Shown here: positions 28,567 through 38,350 of the stretch, piece by piece | Numbering within the stretch: the stretch's first letter is position 1 | Layout of the letters: each line of letters begins with the position of its first letter | NCBI RefSeq assembly: GCF_003815715.1 | Contig: NZ_CP033922.1 | Span: forward strand, 3,582,001-3,646,000 | From: Chryseobacterium sp. G0162 | GTDB lineage: Bacteria > Bacteroidota > Bacteroidia > Flavobacteriales > Weeksellaceae | DNA length: 64,000 bases | Direction: 5' to 3' | Program-made: the position numbers and the translations under genes | The notes under the pieces: generated by a model | The model's input: the letters and a program-made list of their open reading frames with translations, nothing else | What the model was told of the DNA's origin: nothing | Database searches by the model: none

Positions 28567-30111
28567 CTACTTGGGTTCTAAAATGCTGATAGGAATGATA
28601 CATTCTTCCAATGAGATTCCACCATGTTGGTAGGTTTCTTTATAGTAATTTACAAAATGATTGTAGTTCTTAGGATAAGCAAGGAATATATTGTTTTTAG
28701 CAAAAATATACTTCGAGCTCAGGTTTCCTTTGGGAAGGAAAAGTTTTTCCGGATTGGTAATCGCCCAAACATCACTATCATCATACGTTAAGCTTTTACC
28801 TGTTTTATATCGGATATTAGTAGAGGTTTCTCTGTCGCCCACTACTTTGCTTGGCTTTTTAACATAAACCGTTCCGTGGTCAGTGGTAATCACTAATTTA
28901 TAACCGTTTTCAGCTGCTGTTTTAATAATCTTCAATAAAGAAGAATTTTCAAACCAATTAAGCGTTAGAGAACGGAAAGTCTTATCATCACGGATAAGCT
29001 GGTCTACAATATGATTATCGGTCTTAGCGTGAGAAAGAATATCAATAAAGTTGTAAACAATCACCAAAAGATCATTGTTCTTATGCTGATTGAAATCATC
29101 ATAGATCTTTCTTTCAAAATCAGCGTTCAATACTTTCAGGTACTTCATAGATTTCGAACCAAGACCAATTCTCTTCATCTGATCTTCCAGGAAGTCACGT
29201 TCAAACTCATTTTTGTTTCCTTCTTCATTGTCATTAAACCATTTATCAGGGAAACGTTTTTCAATTTCCGATGGCATCAGACCTGCAAAGAAGGAGTTTC
29301 TTGCATACTGTGTAGCAGTTGGAAGGATACTGTAATAATAATCCTCCGAAATTTTATTGTAATATTTTGTAAATAATGGCTCAACCACTTTCCATTGATC
29401 GTAACGAAGGTTATCAACCATTAATAAAAGAACTTTTTCTTTTTCAACCTCAGGCTTTACTTTTTCCTTAAAAAGGGTATGGCTCATCAGAGGTTTATCA
29501 GAATCAGTAAGCCAGTCTGCATAATTTTTTTCAATAAACTTGGCAAACTGAATATTAGCTTCCTCCTTTTGAGACTGTAGAAGATCCGCAAATTCATTAT
29601 CTGCCACTTTATCGAACTTGATTTCCCAGCTTAGTATCTTTTTATAATATTCAGCCCAGTCCTGGTAGGTTCTTAAATAAGAAAGTTCCATAGAAAGGTT
29701 TCTGAATTCTTGTTGGTATTGTAAAATAGTTTTTTGTTCTACAAGATTTTCCTGCTGAAGGTTCTTTTTTAACGAAAGTAAGATCTGGTTAGGATTGACT
29801 GGTTTTAGGATGTAATCTGCAATTTGGGAACCGATAGCCTCTTCCATGATGTGTTCCTCTTCACTTTTGGTTACCATTACTATTTTTAAGGAGTTGTCTT
29901 TTTCCTTAATCATAGGAATTGCTTCCAGCCCGGAAATACCAGGCATATTTTCATCAATAAGCGTTAGGGCAAATTTCTCTGAATCCATAAGTTCCAAAGC
30001 CTCATTTACATTGTTAACAGGGGTTACCTGATAACCTTTCTTTTCTAAAAATACGATATGAGGTTTAAGTAAATCTATTTCATCATCGATCCATAATATC
30101 TTTTCTGACAT
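28567..30111 (-). CDS. porX: PorX, type IX secretion response regulator with PglZ/alkaline-phosphatase-like domain
   Basis: 514 aa. Residues 1-120 are a CheY-like receiver (KILWIDDEIDLLKPH with the acidic pair, FALTLIDENMPG with the phospho-acceptor Asp, KIVMVTKSEEE, ILKPVNPNQI). After a helical middle part, from about residue 208, comes the PglZ domain: VLLLMVDNLRYDQWK, the metal-binding region LVIVYNFIDILSHAK and VITTDHGT. In Porphyromonas and Flavobacterium PorX controls T9SS genes, and its output domain has been described as a zinc-dependent phosphodiesterase. The kinase PorY is not in this window. Confidence 0.94.
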   Translation of the reverse strand: MSEKILWIDDEIDLLKPHIVFLEKKGYQVTPVNNVNEALELMDSEKFALTLIDENMPGISGLEAIPMIKEKDNSLKIVMVTKSEEEHIMEEAIGSQIADYILKPVNPNQILLSLKKNLQQENLVEQKTILQYQQEFRNLSMELSYLRTYQDWAEYYKKILSWEIKFDKVADNEFADLLQSQKEEANIQFAKFIEKNYADWLTDSDKPLMSHTLFKEKVKPEVEKEKVLLLMVDNLRYDQWKVVEPLFTKYYNKISEDYYYSILPTATQYARNSFFAGLMPSEIEKRFPDKWFNDNEEGNKNEFERDFLEDQMKRIGLGSKSMKYLKVLNADFERKIYDDFNQHKNNDLLVIVYNFIDILSHAKTDNHIVDQLIRDDKTFRSLTLNWFENSSLLKIIKTAAENGYKLVITTDHGTVYVKKPSKVVGDRETSTNIRYKTGKSLTYDDSDVWAITNPEKLFLPKGNLSSKYIFAKNNIFLAYPKNYNHFVNYYKETYQHGGISLEECIIPISILEPK

Positions 30112-30243
30112 AATTTATTTTTTACATGGTTATTGTATCAAAATGTTGACCAAATCCTTTTAAAATCTCACAAAATAGGAAGTTTAAAAGTTAAATATTA
30201 GTTAAATGGAAATGGCCTATCACACTTCCTGTTTCTGTATGAG

Positions 30244-31887
30244 TTAATTCTTATTTTTTATATATAGCAAAGCTCTTTCCAAAACTTCATCTTTGCCGTT
30301 TTTGAGCCCTTCTGCAGTTGGTTTTACCAGGATATCCGGAATAATTCCAATCCTTTGGGTTTCTCTGCCATCCGGATAGTAGGCTCCAAGGCCGGTAAAG
30401 CAAGTATCCAGGTCTGCAATTTTAAACTTGATAATATCTCCATTAGCACCGGAAGTATTGCTGCCGATCACTTTAGACTTTGGATGCTGCTTGAACATCA
30501 TTGTGGTAGTCTCCGCCTGACTTTGGGTATTTTCGTCTACCAAAACGATTACATTTCCTTTATAATAATCGGGATTCTTGCGGCCAATATTGTTCTTTCT
30601 GCTATAAAATTTACCAGGATAATTTGTTTCCGGGAAGTTGAACTGATAATAAGTGGTGGATTGGGGGAGTAGCAGTTCACTTAGAGGGATGATGGTAAGC
30701 TTGGGATAATTTCTAAGATCAAAAATGATTGATTCCGCAGATTTTAGGTTTCTGTACATTTCACTCACATCATCTTTAGCAAGGATTCCCATATGGACGT
30801 AGCCTGTTTTTTTTTCCTCATCCAGGAACTCCCATTTTTGAGGAGCCGGAACTTTCTTGATAATAATATCTTTAATAAAATAAGTTTTAGCAATTACCTC
30901 CATATTCTGTCCGTTTCTTTCTAGTTTAACGGAAAGCGAATCGCTACTACTGAAAAGAAGTTTACTTTTTACCTTATTTACTTTTCCCCAGGAGTTGGAG
31001 GCAGGAATGTATTTTCCGAGGCTGTTGACCATTTGAGGAATTGTTTTTCCATTTACATCATAAATAACATCACCAATATTGAATGGCGTTTTTTCATGAA
31101 ATCGATTGTCGTTAATCTTTGTAATAACTAATTTTCCTTCTGCATAGGAATATTCTACCGGAAGTTTTCTGTTTCCATATTGATGAAGACTAATTAATGG
31201 TGAAAAAAGAAAGGCATGGGAGTCATCAGTCTTTGTCACCAGTTCAGCCAAAGTCAATTGATAATCCTGGTCATTATTAATCGTAAGAAATTTTGGAATC
31301 ATTTCGGTAAGAACATCATTCCAGTTTTGATCCGTTTCATATTTATAAGGAAAAAAATACTCCACGTAATTCCAATATCTGAACAGCTCTAATAAACTGA
31401 TCTGTTTGGAAGTGAATTTTGATCCATAAGAATTTTCATTTCTGAAAAATATTTTTCTCCCTCCTTTTCCTATATAATGATTGTTACCGATGTTACGGTT
31501 GTTTTCAATATAATGAAGTTTCTGAGACGTGGCTTGAGTGAATATATCTGAATTCTTGATCCAGCTCAGATCAAAGTTTTTCAGGAAATATGTTTTATCA
31601 GTTTCTTGTAGACATTCTGTACACTCATTGATCTTTCCAAGACTTTCAATCCAACGGGAATATAAATCGTTCAACGCTGCTTTGTCATTGATTCTTTCAA
31701 GTTCATTAATTTTTTTGAAAAGTTGCAGATCCCAATTCAGATTTCCTTTTGCTACTTGAGGGTGATAATATTTTAGAAATCCCCAAACTCTGCAAAGGGA
31801 TTCCAGTTTTTGATTTTCAGATAAAACCTGTGCGGAAAAATGAAGACTTAAAAATAAAAAAATGAAAAGAAAACGTTTTCTCATCAA
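30244..31887 (-). CDS. S41 family peptidase (C-terminal processing protease-like), secreted
   Basis: 547 aa with a signal peptide (RKRFLFIFLFLSLHFSAQ). An N-terminal helical domain (ESLCRVWGFLKYYHPQVAKG) is typical of Bacteroidota S41 members, then a PDZ-like part (PFNIGDVIYDVNGKTIPQM), then the peptidase domain with ESIIFDLRNYP and VLVDENTQSQAETTTMMFK containing the S-x-A-E catalytic Ser region, and GANGDIIKF. Substrate unknown. Monocistronic, with a clear promoter. Confidence 0.86.
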   Translation of the reverse strand: MMRKRFLFIFLFLSLHFSAQVLSENQKLESLCRVWGFLKYYHPQVAKGNLNWDLQLFKKINELERINDKAALNDLYSRWIESLGKINECTECLQETDKTYFLKNFDLSWIKNSDIFTQATSQKLHYIENNRNIGNNHYIGKGGRKIFFRNENSYGSKFTSKQISLLELFRYWNYVEYFFPYKYETDQNWNDVLTEMIPKFLTINNDQDYQLTLAELVTKTDDSHAFLFSPLISLHQYGNRKLPVEYSYAEGKLVITKINDNRFHEKTPFNIGDVIYDVNGKTIPQMVNSLGKYIPASNSWGKVNKVKSKLLFSSSDSLSVKLERNGQNMEVIAKTYFIKDIIIKKVPAPQKWEFLDEEKKTGYVHMGILAKDDVSEMYRNLKSAESIIFDLRNYPKLTIIPLSELLLPQSTTYYQFNFPETNYPGKFYSRKNNIGRKNPDYYKGNVIVLVDENTQSQAETTTMMFKQHPKSKVIGSNTSGANGDIIKFKIADLDTCFTGLGAYYPDGRETQRIGIIPDILVKPTAEGLKNGKDEVLERALLYIKNKN

Positions 31888-31903
31888 AAGAATTGAGTTT
31901 TCT

Positions 31904-31935
31904 CAAAGATAAGTGATTAAGGCAAGAACCGCAAA
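31904..31935 (-). promoter_or_regulatory. promoter of the S41 peptidase gene
   Basis: On the minus strand TTTG (31932-31935), 20 bases, then TATCTTTG (31904-31911): a complete Bacteroidota -33/-7 promoter. The -7 element begins 24 bases upstream of the start codon. Confidence 0.75.
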
Positions 31936-31978
31936 GGTTTTTTGATGAATATGGGAAAAGGTAAGCAAGCCGTGAACC

Positions 31979-32089
31979 GGAAGAGGGAAGTTAATAGAGG
32001 TTCGTTATGATAACAAGTCTGTACCTATCATTTATTCTCAAAATGAATTGGCATTCACTGCTTGTTGTGAACAATAACTTCCCTCTTCC
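31979..32089. repeat. inverted repeat GGAAGAGGGAAGTTA with ~80-base spacer
   Basis: GGAAGAGGGAAGTTA at 31979-31993 is exactly inverted at 32075-32089. The element fills most of the spacer between two divergent genes. Related GGAAG...AAGTTAT and CTTCCTGTTTC pieces occur at about 55750-55775 and 30223-30236, so it looks like a dispersed repeat. Confidence 0.6.
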
Positions 32090-32140
32090 TGTTTCCAGCC
32101 TTTTAATACTAATTTAATCATCCTTCAAATTAAAAATCCC

Positions 32141-32148
32141 TAACTTTG
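32141..32148 (+). promoter_or_regulatory. -7 element for the HD-domain gene
   Basis: TAACTTTG matches TAnnTTTG, 21 bases before the ATG at 32170; it argues for that start rather than an in-frame codon at 32146 inside the element. Confidence 0.6.
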
Positions 32149-32169
32149 TTTATTCATACAGACGTTCCA

Positions 32170-33396
32170 ATGCAGAATAAGCTAAAAATTATCAACGATC
32201 CTGTTCATGGATTTATCAAGATTCCTCACGAAATTTTATTTGATATTATTGAACATCCCTATTTTCAAAGATTGAGAAGGATTGGGCAAACCGGTCTTTT
32301 AAATCTGATTTTTCCAGGTGCTACACATACAAGGTTTCATCATGCATTGGGTGCGATGCATTTGATGTTTACTGCTTTGGAAACCTTAAAGCAGAAAGGG
32401 GTTAAGATTTCTGAAGAAGAGGAAAAAGGAGCGATGTTGGCTATTTTAATGCATGATATCGGACACGGACCGTTTTCCCATGCTTTGGAGAGTATGCTGA
32501 TGGATGACTGGCATCATGAAAAACTTTCTTTATTGCTAATGAATAAACTGAACGAAGAATTTAATGGTCAGCTATCCATGGCTATTGAAATGTTTCAGGG
32601 ACAATATCATAGAAAGTTTTTTAACCAGCTGATTTCATCTCAATTGGACGTGGACAGATTAGATTATCTGAAAAGAGATAGCTTTTTTACAGGCGTATCT
32701 GAAGGGAATATTAATACCCAGAGAATTATTTCCATGATGAATGTGTGTGAAGAAGGAGAACTGGTTATTGATGCAAAAGGAATTTATTCTATAGAAAACT
32801 TTTTAACGGCCAGAATGTTTATGTACTGGCAGGTATATTATCATAAAACCTCAGCCTTAGCTGAATTCCTGTTGGTAAAGATTCTTGAAAGAGCAAAATA
32901 TCTGATTTCTCAGGGGATTGAACTTCCAGCAACAGAAAATCTGAAATATTTTTTATACCGTGGAAAGAGTGCAGCAACAGATGAAGATATAGAAAGATTT
33001 ACAAGATTAGATGATAATGATGTGATTCAGGCTATGAAAGAATGGCAGAATTCTGATGATTTTGTTTTATCCTATTGGTGTAAAAGTGTTATTCAGAGAA
33101 ACCTTCCGAAGACTATTATTTCATCACACCCTTTTAATGAGAAGATTATTGAAGAAAAAACAAAAATCACCAATGATTTTTTTGGAATTGATAACGGGAA
33201 AGAATTGGTTTATGAGATCAAAAGGAAACTTTTACCTTACGATACTGAAAAGCAGCCGATTTATTTATTGCAGAAAAATGGTAAAAGAATGAAACTACAC
33301 GAATCAGAAGATCAGCTTTTATCAGGGTTGATGGTAAATAAAACAACACGCTATATCCTTATGTTTCCAAGAGATATCTCTCGCTTGGATTCTTAA
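32170..33396 (+). CDS. HD-domain phosphohydrolase (dGTPase/SAMHD1-like)
   Basis: 408 aa. Residues 1-60 contain NDPVHGFIKIPHEI and PYFQRLRRIGQTGL, then HTRFHHALGAMHL and AILMHDIGHGPFSHALE, the H...HD...D metal-binding pattern of HD hydrolases close to SAMHD1/dGTP triphosphohydrolase. HQISSQLDVDRLDYLKRDS-like sequence follows (visible as SSQLDVDRLDYLKRDSFF). Probably a nucleotide triphosphohydrolase; the substrate is not established. The start was chosen downstream of the -7 element. Confidence 0.85.
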   Translation: MQNKLKIINDPVHGFIKIPHEILFDIIEHPYFQRLRRIGQTGLLNLIFPGATHTRFHHALGAMHLMFTALETLKQKGVKISEEEEKGAMLAILMHDIGHGPFSHALESMLMDDWHHEKLSLLLMNKLNEEFNGQLSMAIEMFQGQYHRKFFNQLISSQLDVDRLDYLKRDSFFTGVSEGNINTQRIISMMNVCEEGELVIDAKGIYSIENFLTARMFMYWQVYYHKTSALAEFLLVKILERAKYLISQGIELPATENLKYFLYRGKSAATDEDIERFTRLDDNDVIQAMKEWQNSDDFVLSYWCKSVIQRNLPKTIISSHPFNEKIIEEKTKITNDFFGIDNGKELVYEIKRKLLPYDTEKQPIYLLQKNGKRMKLHESEDQLLSGLMVNKTTRYILMFPRDISRLDS

Positions 33397-33432
33397 ATAA
33401 TATTAAAATTGAATATCTGAAATCAAAAAATG

Positions 33433-33461
33433 TTTGCAAATTATAGAATTTCTTATCTTTG
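33433..33461 (+). promoter_or_regulatory. promoter of the lpxD-lpxC-lpxA operon
   Basis: TTTG at 33433-33436, 17 bases, TATCTTTG at 33454-33461 followed by C. The -7 ends only 6 bases before the lpxD ATG, so the message would be nearly leaderless or begin at the start codon. Confidence 0.65.
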
Positions 33462-33467
33462 CAGAAT

Positions 33468-34499
33468 ATGGAATTCACAGCTTCGCAAATTGCAAGTTTT
33501 ATTGACGGAAAAATAATAGGTGATGAGAACGCACTTATTACAGGGGTTTCTCCAATTGAAAATGGAGAATCAGGACATCTTTCTTTTATAGCACAAGATC
33601 GATTTTCTCATTTTTTAGATACCTCAAAATGCTCCGTAATCATCGTTTCGGAAAAACTTCTGAACGAAAATAGTTATAACCCAACCTTAATTGTAGTAAA
33701 AGATGCCTATCTATCTTTTCAGATTCTGATGAATTTATATCAGGAGATGAGAGGAAGAAAAGAAGGTATTGAAGATGGTTCATCCATCCATGATTCAGCT
33801 GTGATAGGTGATCAAGTGTATATAGGAGCGTTTACATATGTTTCTGAGAAAGCTAAGATCGGGGATAGATCACAAATTTATCCACATGTATATATTGGTA
33901 AAGGAGTAAAAATTGGTAAAAACTGTAAAATAGACAGTGGTGCCAGAATTTACGATTACTGTATTATTGGGGACAATTGTGTTATTCATTCCAATACAGT
34001 AGTAGGAGGAGATGGTTTTGGGTTTCAGCCCACTGCTGAAGGCTTCAAAAAAATTCCACAGCTAGGAAACGTAATCATAGAAGATGATGTAGAAATTGGT
34101 TCAAACTGTAGTATTGACAGAGCAACAATAGGTTCTACCATCATTGGAAAAGGGACAAAAATTGATAATCTGATCCAGATTGCCCATAATGTGAAAATAG
34201 GACAGAATAATGTCATTGCAGCACAAGCTGGAATTGCAGGTTCTACTACCATCGGAGACTGGAATCAAATTGGAGGTCAGGTAGGAGTTGTCGGACATAT
34301 CAAAATCGGAAACCAAGTGAAAATTCAGGCCCAAAGTGGTGTGAATTCAAGTGTTAACGATAGAGAAACTTTATATGGTTCACCGGCAATCAGCTATAAT
34401 GACTATTTAAGAAGCTATGTTCATTTCAGAAATTTCCCTGAAATAGTTAACAGAATAAATAATCTTGAGAATAACTCAAAAGATAATACTAATGAGTGA
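33468..34499 (+). CDS. lpxD: UDP-3-O-(3-hydroxyacyl)glucosamine N-acyltransferase
   Basis: Third step of lipid A synthesis. 343 aa from the ATG at 33468, which directly follows the promoter -7 element. N-terminal LpxD-specific uridine-binding domain ([23 protein letters not shown]), then left-handed beta-helix hexapeptide repeats from about residue 105 ([14 protein letters not shown] and so on) with [16 protein letters not shown] and [15 protein letters not shown], which carries the catalytic-type His. Its stop overlaps the start of lpxC-fabZ by 8 bases. Confidence 0.93.
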   Translation: MEFTASQIASFIDGKIIGDENALITGVSPIENGESGHLSFIAQDRFSHFLDTSKCSVIIVSEKLLNENSYNPTLIVVKDAYLSFQILMNLYQEMRGRKEGIEDGSSIHDSAVIGDQVYIGAFTYVSEKAKIGDRSQIYPHVYIGKGVKIGKNCKIDSGARIYDYCIIGDNCVIHSNTVVGGDGFGFQPTAEGFKKIPQLGNVIIEDDVEIGSNCSIDRATIGSTIIGKGTKIDNLIQIAHNVKIGQNNVIAAQAGIAGSTTIGDWNQIGGQVGVVGHIKIGNQVKIQAQSGVNSSVNDRETLYGSPAISYNDYLRSYVHFRNFPEIVNRINNLENNSKDNTNE

Positions 34500-35889
34500 T
34501 ATGCAAAAAACGCTTCAGGAAGAAGTAACCCTTTCTGGAATAGGCCTTCATACTGGTAAAGAAGTAAAACTTACCATCAAACCCGCAAAAGAAAACACGG
34601 GATTTGTATTTGTAAGAACCGATTTAGAGGGACACCCTCAGGTTGAAGCTGATGTTAATTATGTAGTAGCAACAGAAAGAGGTACAACATTAGAAAAGCT
34701 TGGCGTAAAAATTACTACCTGTGAGCACCTTTTGGCAGCTTTAGTAGGTTGTGATATAGACAATGCAGTGTTGGAAATGGACGCATCTGAGCCTCCTATT
34801 TTAGATGGATCATCAAAGTATTTTGTAGAAGCTATCGAAAGTGTAGGAGTTGTAGATCAGAATGTGGCCAGAGAATATTTGGTTGTAAAAGAAGTGCTTA
34901 CTTACAGTGATCCGGCTACAGGTTCGGAAATCACAATTATTCCTTCAGATACTTACGAAGTAACTACCATGGTAGATTTTGGGACTAAAGTGTTAGGAAC
35001 TCAAAATGCTACCCTTAAAAATATTTCCGAGTTTAAAGACGAAATCTCTTCTGCAAGAACATTCAGTTTCTTACATGAATTGGAAATGCTTTTAGACCAC
35101 GGATTGATCAAAGGAGGAGATATCTCCAATGCGATCGTTTATGTAGATAAGGATTTAACTCCGGAAACTACAGAAAAATTGAAAAAAGCCTTTGGTAAAG
35201 ATAATGTATCCATCAGACCCAACGGTATTCTTGATAATCTTAACCTAAACTATCCTAACGAAGCGGCAAGACACAAATTACTGGATGTAATTGGTGATTT
35301 AGCTTTGGCAGGGGTAAAAATTAAAGGGAAGGTTATTGCTAACAAACCTGGACATTTTGTAAATACTCAATTTGCAAAAAAATTAAACCGTCAGTGGAAA
35401 TTGCAGAAAAAGAAAAACGTTCCGGATTTTGACTTAACAAAAGAACCGGTATTCGATATCAACGGAATCATGAAGCTAATGCCTCACAGACCTCCGTTCT
35501 TATTAATTGATAAAGTTCTAGAACTTTCAGACTCTCATGTAGTAGGATTGAAAAATGTAACAATGAATGAACCTTTCTTCGTTGGTCATTTCCCTAAAGA
35601 GCCAGTAATGCCTGGAGTTCTTCAGGTTGAAGCTTTAGCTCAGACAGGTGGTATTCTAGTTTTAGCAAGTGTTCCTGATCCAGAAAACTATTCTACCTAT
35701 TTTATCAAGATTGATAAAGTGAAATTCAAGAGAAAAGTAATTCCGGGAGATACACTTATATTTAAAATTGAATTAATAGAACCTATCAGAAGAGGTATTG
35801 TGCACATGCAGGGGTACGGATATGTAGGAGATACAGTGGCAGTAGAAGCAGAGCTTATGGCTCAAGTTGCAAAAAATAAAGTTGATTAA
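34492..35889 (+). CDS. lpxC/fabZ: LpxC-FabZ fusion: UDP-3-O-acyl-GlcNAc deacetylase / 3-hydroxyacyl-ACP dehydratase
   Basis: 465 aa from the ATG at 34492 (overlapping the lpxD stop). Residues 1 to about 305 are Lpx[26 protein letters not shown] (zinc His), [27 protein letters not shown] (zinc His and Asp) and NKPGHFVNT. From about 325 to the end is Fab[40 protein letters not shown] (catalytic His and Glu). The fusion is a known feature of Bacteroidota and some other phyla, joining the committed lipid A step to fatty-acid elongation. Confidence 0.94.
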   Translation: MSDMQKTLQEEVTLSGIGLHTGKEVKLTIKPAKENTGFVFVRTDLEGHPQVEADVNYVVATERGTTLEKLGVKITTCEHLLAALVGCDIDNAVLEMDASEPPILDGSSKYFVEAIESVGVVDQNVAREYLVVKEVLTYSDPATGSEITIIPSDTYEVTTMVDFGTKVLGTQNATLKNISEFKDEISSARTFSFLHELEMLLDHGLIKGGDISNAIVYVDKDLTPETTEKLKKAFGKDNVSIRPNGILDNLNLNYPNEAARHKLLDVIGDLALAGVKIKGKVIANKPGHFVNTQFAKKLNRQWKLQKKKNVPDFDLTKEPVFDINGIMKLMPHRPPFLLIDKVLELSDSHVVGLKNVTMNEPFFVGHFPKEPVMPGVLQVEALAQTGGILVLASVPDPENYSTYFIKIDKVKFKRKVIPGDTLIFKIELIEPIRRGIVHMQGYGYVGDTVAVEAELMAQVAKNKVD

Positions 35890-36684
35890 ATGATTCATCA
35901 GTTAGCAGCCGTAGATAAACGTGCGAAAATCAGCAAAAATGTAATTGTAGAACCATTTACTACAATTGCAGGGGACGTAGAAATTGGAGAAGGAACATGG
36001 ATTGGTCCAAATGTTACCATCATGGATGGAGCAAGAATAGGGAAGGATTGTAAAATTTTTCCCGGGACTGTAATTTCTGCTATTCCTCAGGACTTAAAGT
36101 TCGATGGTGAAGATACACGAACCATTATTGGAGATAATACTACTTTAAGGGAATGTGTAACAATAAATAGAGGAACAAAAGCTTTAGGGTACACCAAAGT
36201 AGGAAGCAACTGCCTTATTATGGCTACTTCCCACGTTGCGCATGACTGTATCATAGGAGATAATGTAATTATTGCCAATGGTTGCGGTATTGCAGGACAT
36301 GTTGAGATCGGAGACTTTACTGTAATGGGAGGATTATCTGCTGTTCAGCAGTTTGGTAAGATCGGAAAACATACGATGATTTCCGGAGGGTCTTTGATCA
36401 GAAAAGACGTTCCACCTTATGTAAAAGTAGCAAGAGATCCTATTTCATATGCTGGTATTAACTCGGTAGGGCTTAGAAGAAGAGGTTTTTCCAATGAGAA
36501 GATTTTTGAAATTCAAAAGATTTACAGAGCTATTTTCCAAATGAAGATGAACGTTTCCCAAGCATTAGCTTATATTGAAAAAGAAATGCTTCCAACGGCA
36601 GAAAGAGATGAGATTCTTCAATTTATCCAGAACTCACCAAGAGGTATTGTGAAAGGATACGGTACAGGAAAAGACAGCAACTAA
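35890..36684 (+). CDS. lpxA: acyl-ACP--UDP-N-acetylglucosamine O-acyltransferase
   Basis: First lipid A enzyme, 264 aa. Hexapeptide beta-helix ([20 protein letters not shown]) with VISAIPQDLKFDGEDTRTII, SHVAHDCIIGDNVIIANG (catalytic His) and GLSAVQQFGKIGKHTMISGG, then the C-terminal helical part with GLRRRGFSNEKIFEIQK. Starts immediately after the lpxC-fabZ stop, so tightly coupled. Confidence 0.95.
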   Translation: MIHQLAAVDKRAKISKNVIVEPFTTIAGDVEIGEGTWIGPNVTIMDGARIGKDCKIFPGTVISAIPQDLKFDGEDTRTIIGDNTTLRECVTINRGTKALGYTKVGSNCLIMATSHVAHDCIIGDNVIIANGCGIAGHVEIGDFTVMGGLSAVQQFGKIGKHTMISGGSLIRKDVPPYVKVARDPISYAGINSVGLRRRGFSNEKIFEIQKIYRAIFQMKMNVSQALAYIEKEMLPTAERDEILQFIQNSPRGIVKGYGTGKDSN

Positions 36685-36723
36685 AAGTGCTAAAAATTAA
36701 GTAAAAAAAGATAATATATATTA

Positions 36724-37290
36724 ATGGCAACAAGTAACGATATCAGAAAAGGTCTTTGCATCGAATTCAGCAATGATATTTTTAAAGTAATTGAGTTCCT
36801 TCACGTAAAACCAGGAAAAGGTCCTGCATTTGTAAGAACAAAATTAAAATCTGTGACAAATGGAAAAGTATTAGATAATACATTCTCTGCAGGTCACAAA
36901 ATTGAAGAAGTAAAAGTAATCACAAGAAAGTTCCAGTATCTTTATGATGATGAGAACGGATTCCACTTCATGAATAACGATGATTTTTCTCAGTTATATT
37001 TAAATAAAGATATGATTGAAAACTCAAACTTGATGAAAGCAGGTGAAGAAGTAACAATCATTTTGAAAGAAGCTGATGAAACTCCACTTTCTGCTGAACT
37101 TCCACAATCAGTATATCTGGATGTCATTGAAGCTGATCCGGGTGTAAAAGGAAACACTGCAACCAATGCTCTTAAAAACGCAATCGTTGAAACAGGGGCA
37201 AGAGTAATGGTGCCGTTGTTCATTGAACCGGGAGACAAAATTAAAGTGAGCACTGAAGACGGCAGCTACTTAGAAAGAGTAAAAGAATAA
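36724..37290 (+). CDS. efp: translation elongation factor P
   Basis: 188 aa with the three EF-P domains: N-terminal KOW-like part with FLHVKPGKGPAFVRTKLKSV, central OB domain (KFQYLYDDENGFHFMNND), and C-terminal part with GNTATNALKNAIVETGARVMV and FIEPGDKIKVSTEDGSYLER. The PGKGPA loop holds the lysine that is modified in some bacteria. Relieves ribosome stalling at polyproline stretches. 39 bases after lpxA; ends at a terminator. Confidence 0.95.
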   Translation: MATSNDIRKGLCIEFSNDIFKVIEFLHVKPGKGPAFVRTKLKSVTNGKVLDNTFSAGHKIEEVKVITRKFQYLYDDENGFHFMNNDDFSQLYLNKDMIENSNLMKAGEEVTIILKEADETPLSAELPQSVYLDVIEADPGVKGNTATNALKNAIVETGARVMVPLFIEPGDKIKVSTEDGSYLERVKE

Positions 37291-37303
37291 ATAAAATTTA
37301 CAT

Positions 37304-37341
37304 AAATTCGGTTTGCATTAGCACTCCGAATTTTGTTTTAT
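37304..37341 (+). terminator. terminator after efp
   Basis: Stem AAATTCGG / CCGAATTT; the 14-base loop contains an inner TGC / GCA pair. A T-rich stretch (TTGTTTTAT) follows. Confidence 0.7.
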
Positions 37342-37357
37342 AAGAAAATCTATTGTT

Positions 37358-38260
37358 ATGAGATTCCATTCTCCACAAAAGCTTAAAACGATTGCAGATT
37401 TAATAGGTTCAAAATTTATTGGCCCTGAAGACTTTGAAGTATTGGGAACCAATGAAATTCACATGGTAAAACCTGGTGATATCGTTTTTGTGAATCATCC
37501 TAAATATTACGACAAGGCACTAAATTCTGCAGCAACTATCATTTTAATTGATAAAGAAGTAGATTGTCCCGAAGGTAAAGCGCTTCTTGTTTCTGAGGAT
37601 CCTTTCAGAGACTTTAATAAGATCAATACCCACTTTACAAGAATTTACAACTTTACAGAACAACTTCATGATGTGGAAATTGGGGAAGGGACAAAAATTC
37701 ACTCCTCTGCAGTCATTGGAAACAATGTGAAGATTGGAAAAAATACCTTAATTTTCCCAAATGTTGTGATCGGTGACAGAACTGTTATCGGAGATAATGT
37801 AATCATTCAGTCTAATACAGTATTAGGAGGTGATGCCTTCTATTACAGAAAATTAAATGGGAATTTTGACCGCTTAATTTCTGTAGGAAATGTAGTGATT
37901 GAAAATAATGTGGAAATAGGTAATGGATGTACCATTGATAGAGGGGTTACAGATTCTACTATCATTGGTGAAGGTTCAGTGTTGGATAATCAGATTCAGA
38001 TAGGACATGATACTGTAATCGGGAAAAAATGTCTGATAGCCTCTCAGGTTGGAATTGCCGGCTGTTGTATCATTGGAGATGAAGTAACTTTATGGGGACA
38101 AGTGGGAATTGCTTCCGGGAATAAAATCGAGAGCGGATCTGTGCTTTTAGGGAAAACCGGAGTGAACAGAGACCTTGAAAAAGGAACCTATATCGGCATG
38201 TTTGCAGAAGATTTCAAAACTTATCTGAAAAAAGAAGTAAAGCTGAGAAATCTCAAATAA
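37358..38260 (+). CDS. LpxD-like N-acyltransferase paralogue (hexapeptide repeat)
   Basis: 300 aa. Short N-terminal domain similar in layout to LpxD ([20 protein letters not shown] and [19 protein letters not shown]), then left-handed beta-helix repeats ([20 protein letters not shown]), [19 protein letters not shown], and [20 protein letters not shown], with the catalytic-type His kept as GHD. It ends with a short helix. It is the second LpxD-like protein within 5 kb and is clearly diverged from the one at 33468. It may acylate another UDP-sugar or be a specialised LpxD; function not established. Confidence 0.8.
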   Translation: MRFHSPQKLKTIADLIGSKFIGPEDFEVLGTNEIHMVKPGDIVFVNHPKYYDKALNSAATIILIDKEVDCPEGKALLVSEDPFRDFNKINTHFTRIYNFTEQLHDVEIGEGTKIHSSAVIGNNVKIGKNTLIFPNVVIGDRTVIGDNVIIQSNTVLGGDAFYYRKLNGNFDRLISVGNVVIENNVEIGNGCTIDRGVTDSTIIGEGSVLDNQIQIGHDTVIGKKCLIASQVGIAGCCIIGDEVTLWGQVGIASGNKIESGSVLLGKTGVNRDLEKGTYIGMFAEDFKTYLKKEVKLRNLK

Positions 38261-38274
38261 ACAATTCCAAAGGT

Positions 38275-38308
38275 TTTGTCCAAAATCAAAGAAATTTGAG
38301 TAAATTTG
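38275..38308 (+). promoter_or_regulatory. promoter of sucD
   Basis: TTTG at 38275-38278, 22 bases, then TAAATTTG at 38301-38308. The leader to the ATG at 38351 is about 35-40 bases. Confidence 0.65.
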
Positions 38309-38350
38309 TGAGCATTAATAAAATAATAAATAAATTAAAACAACAATAAA

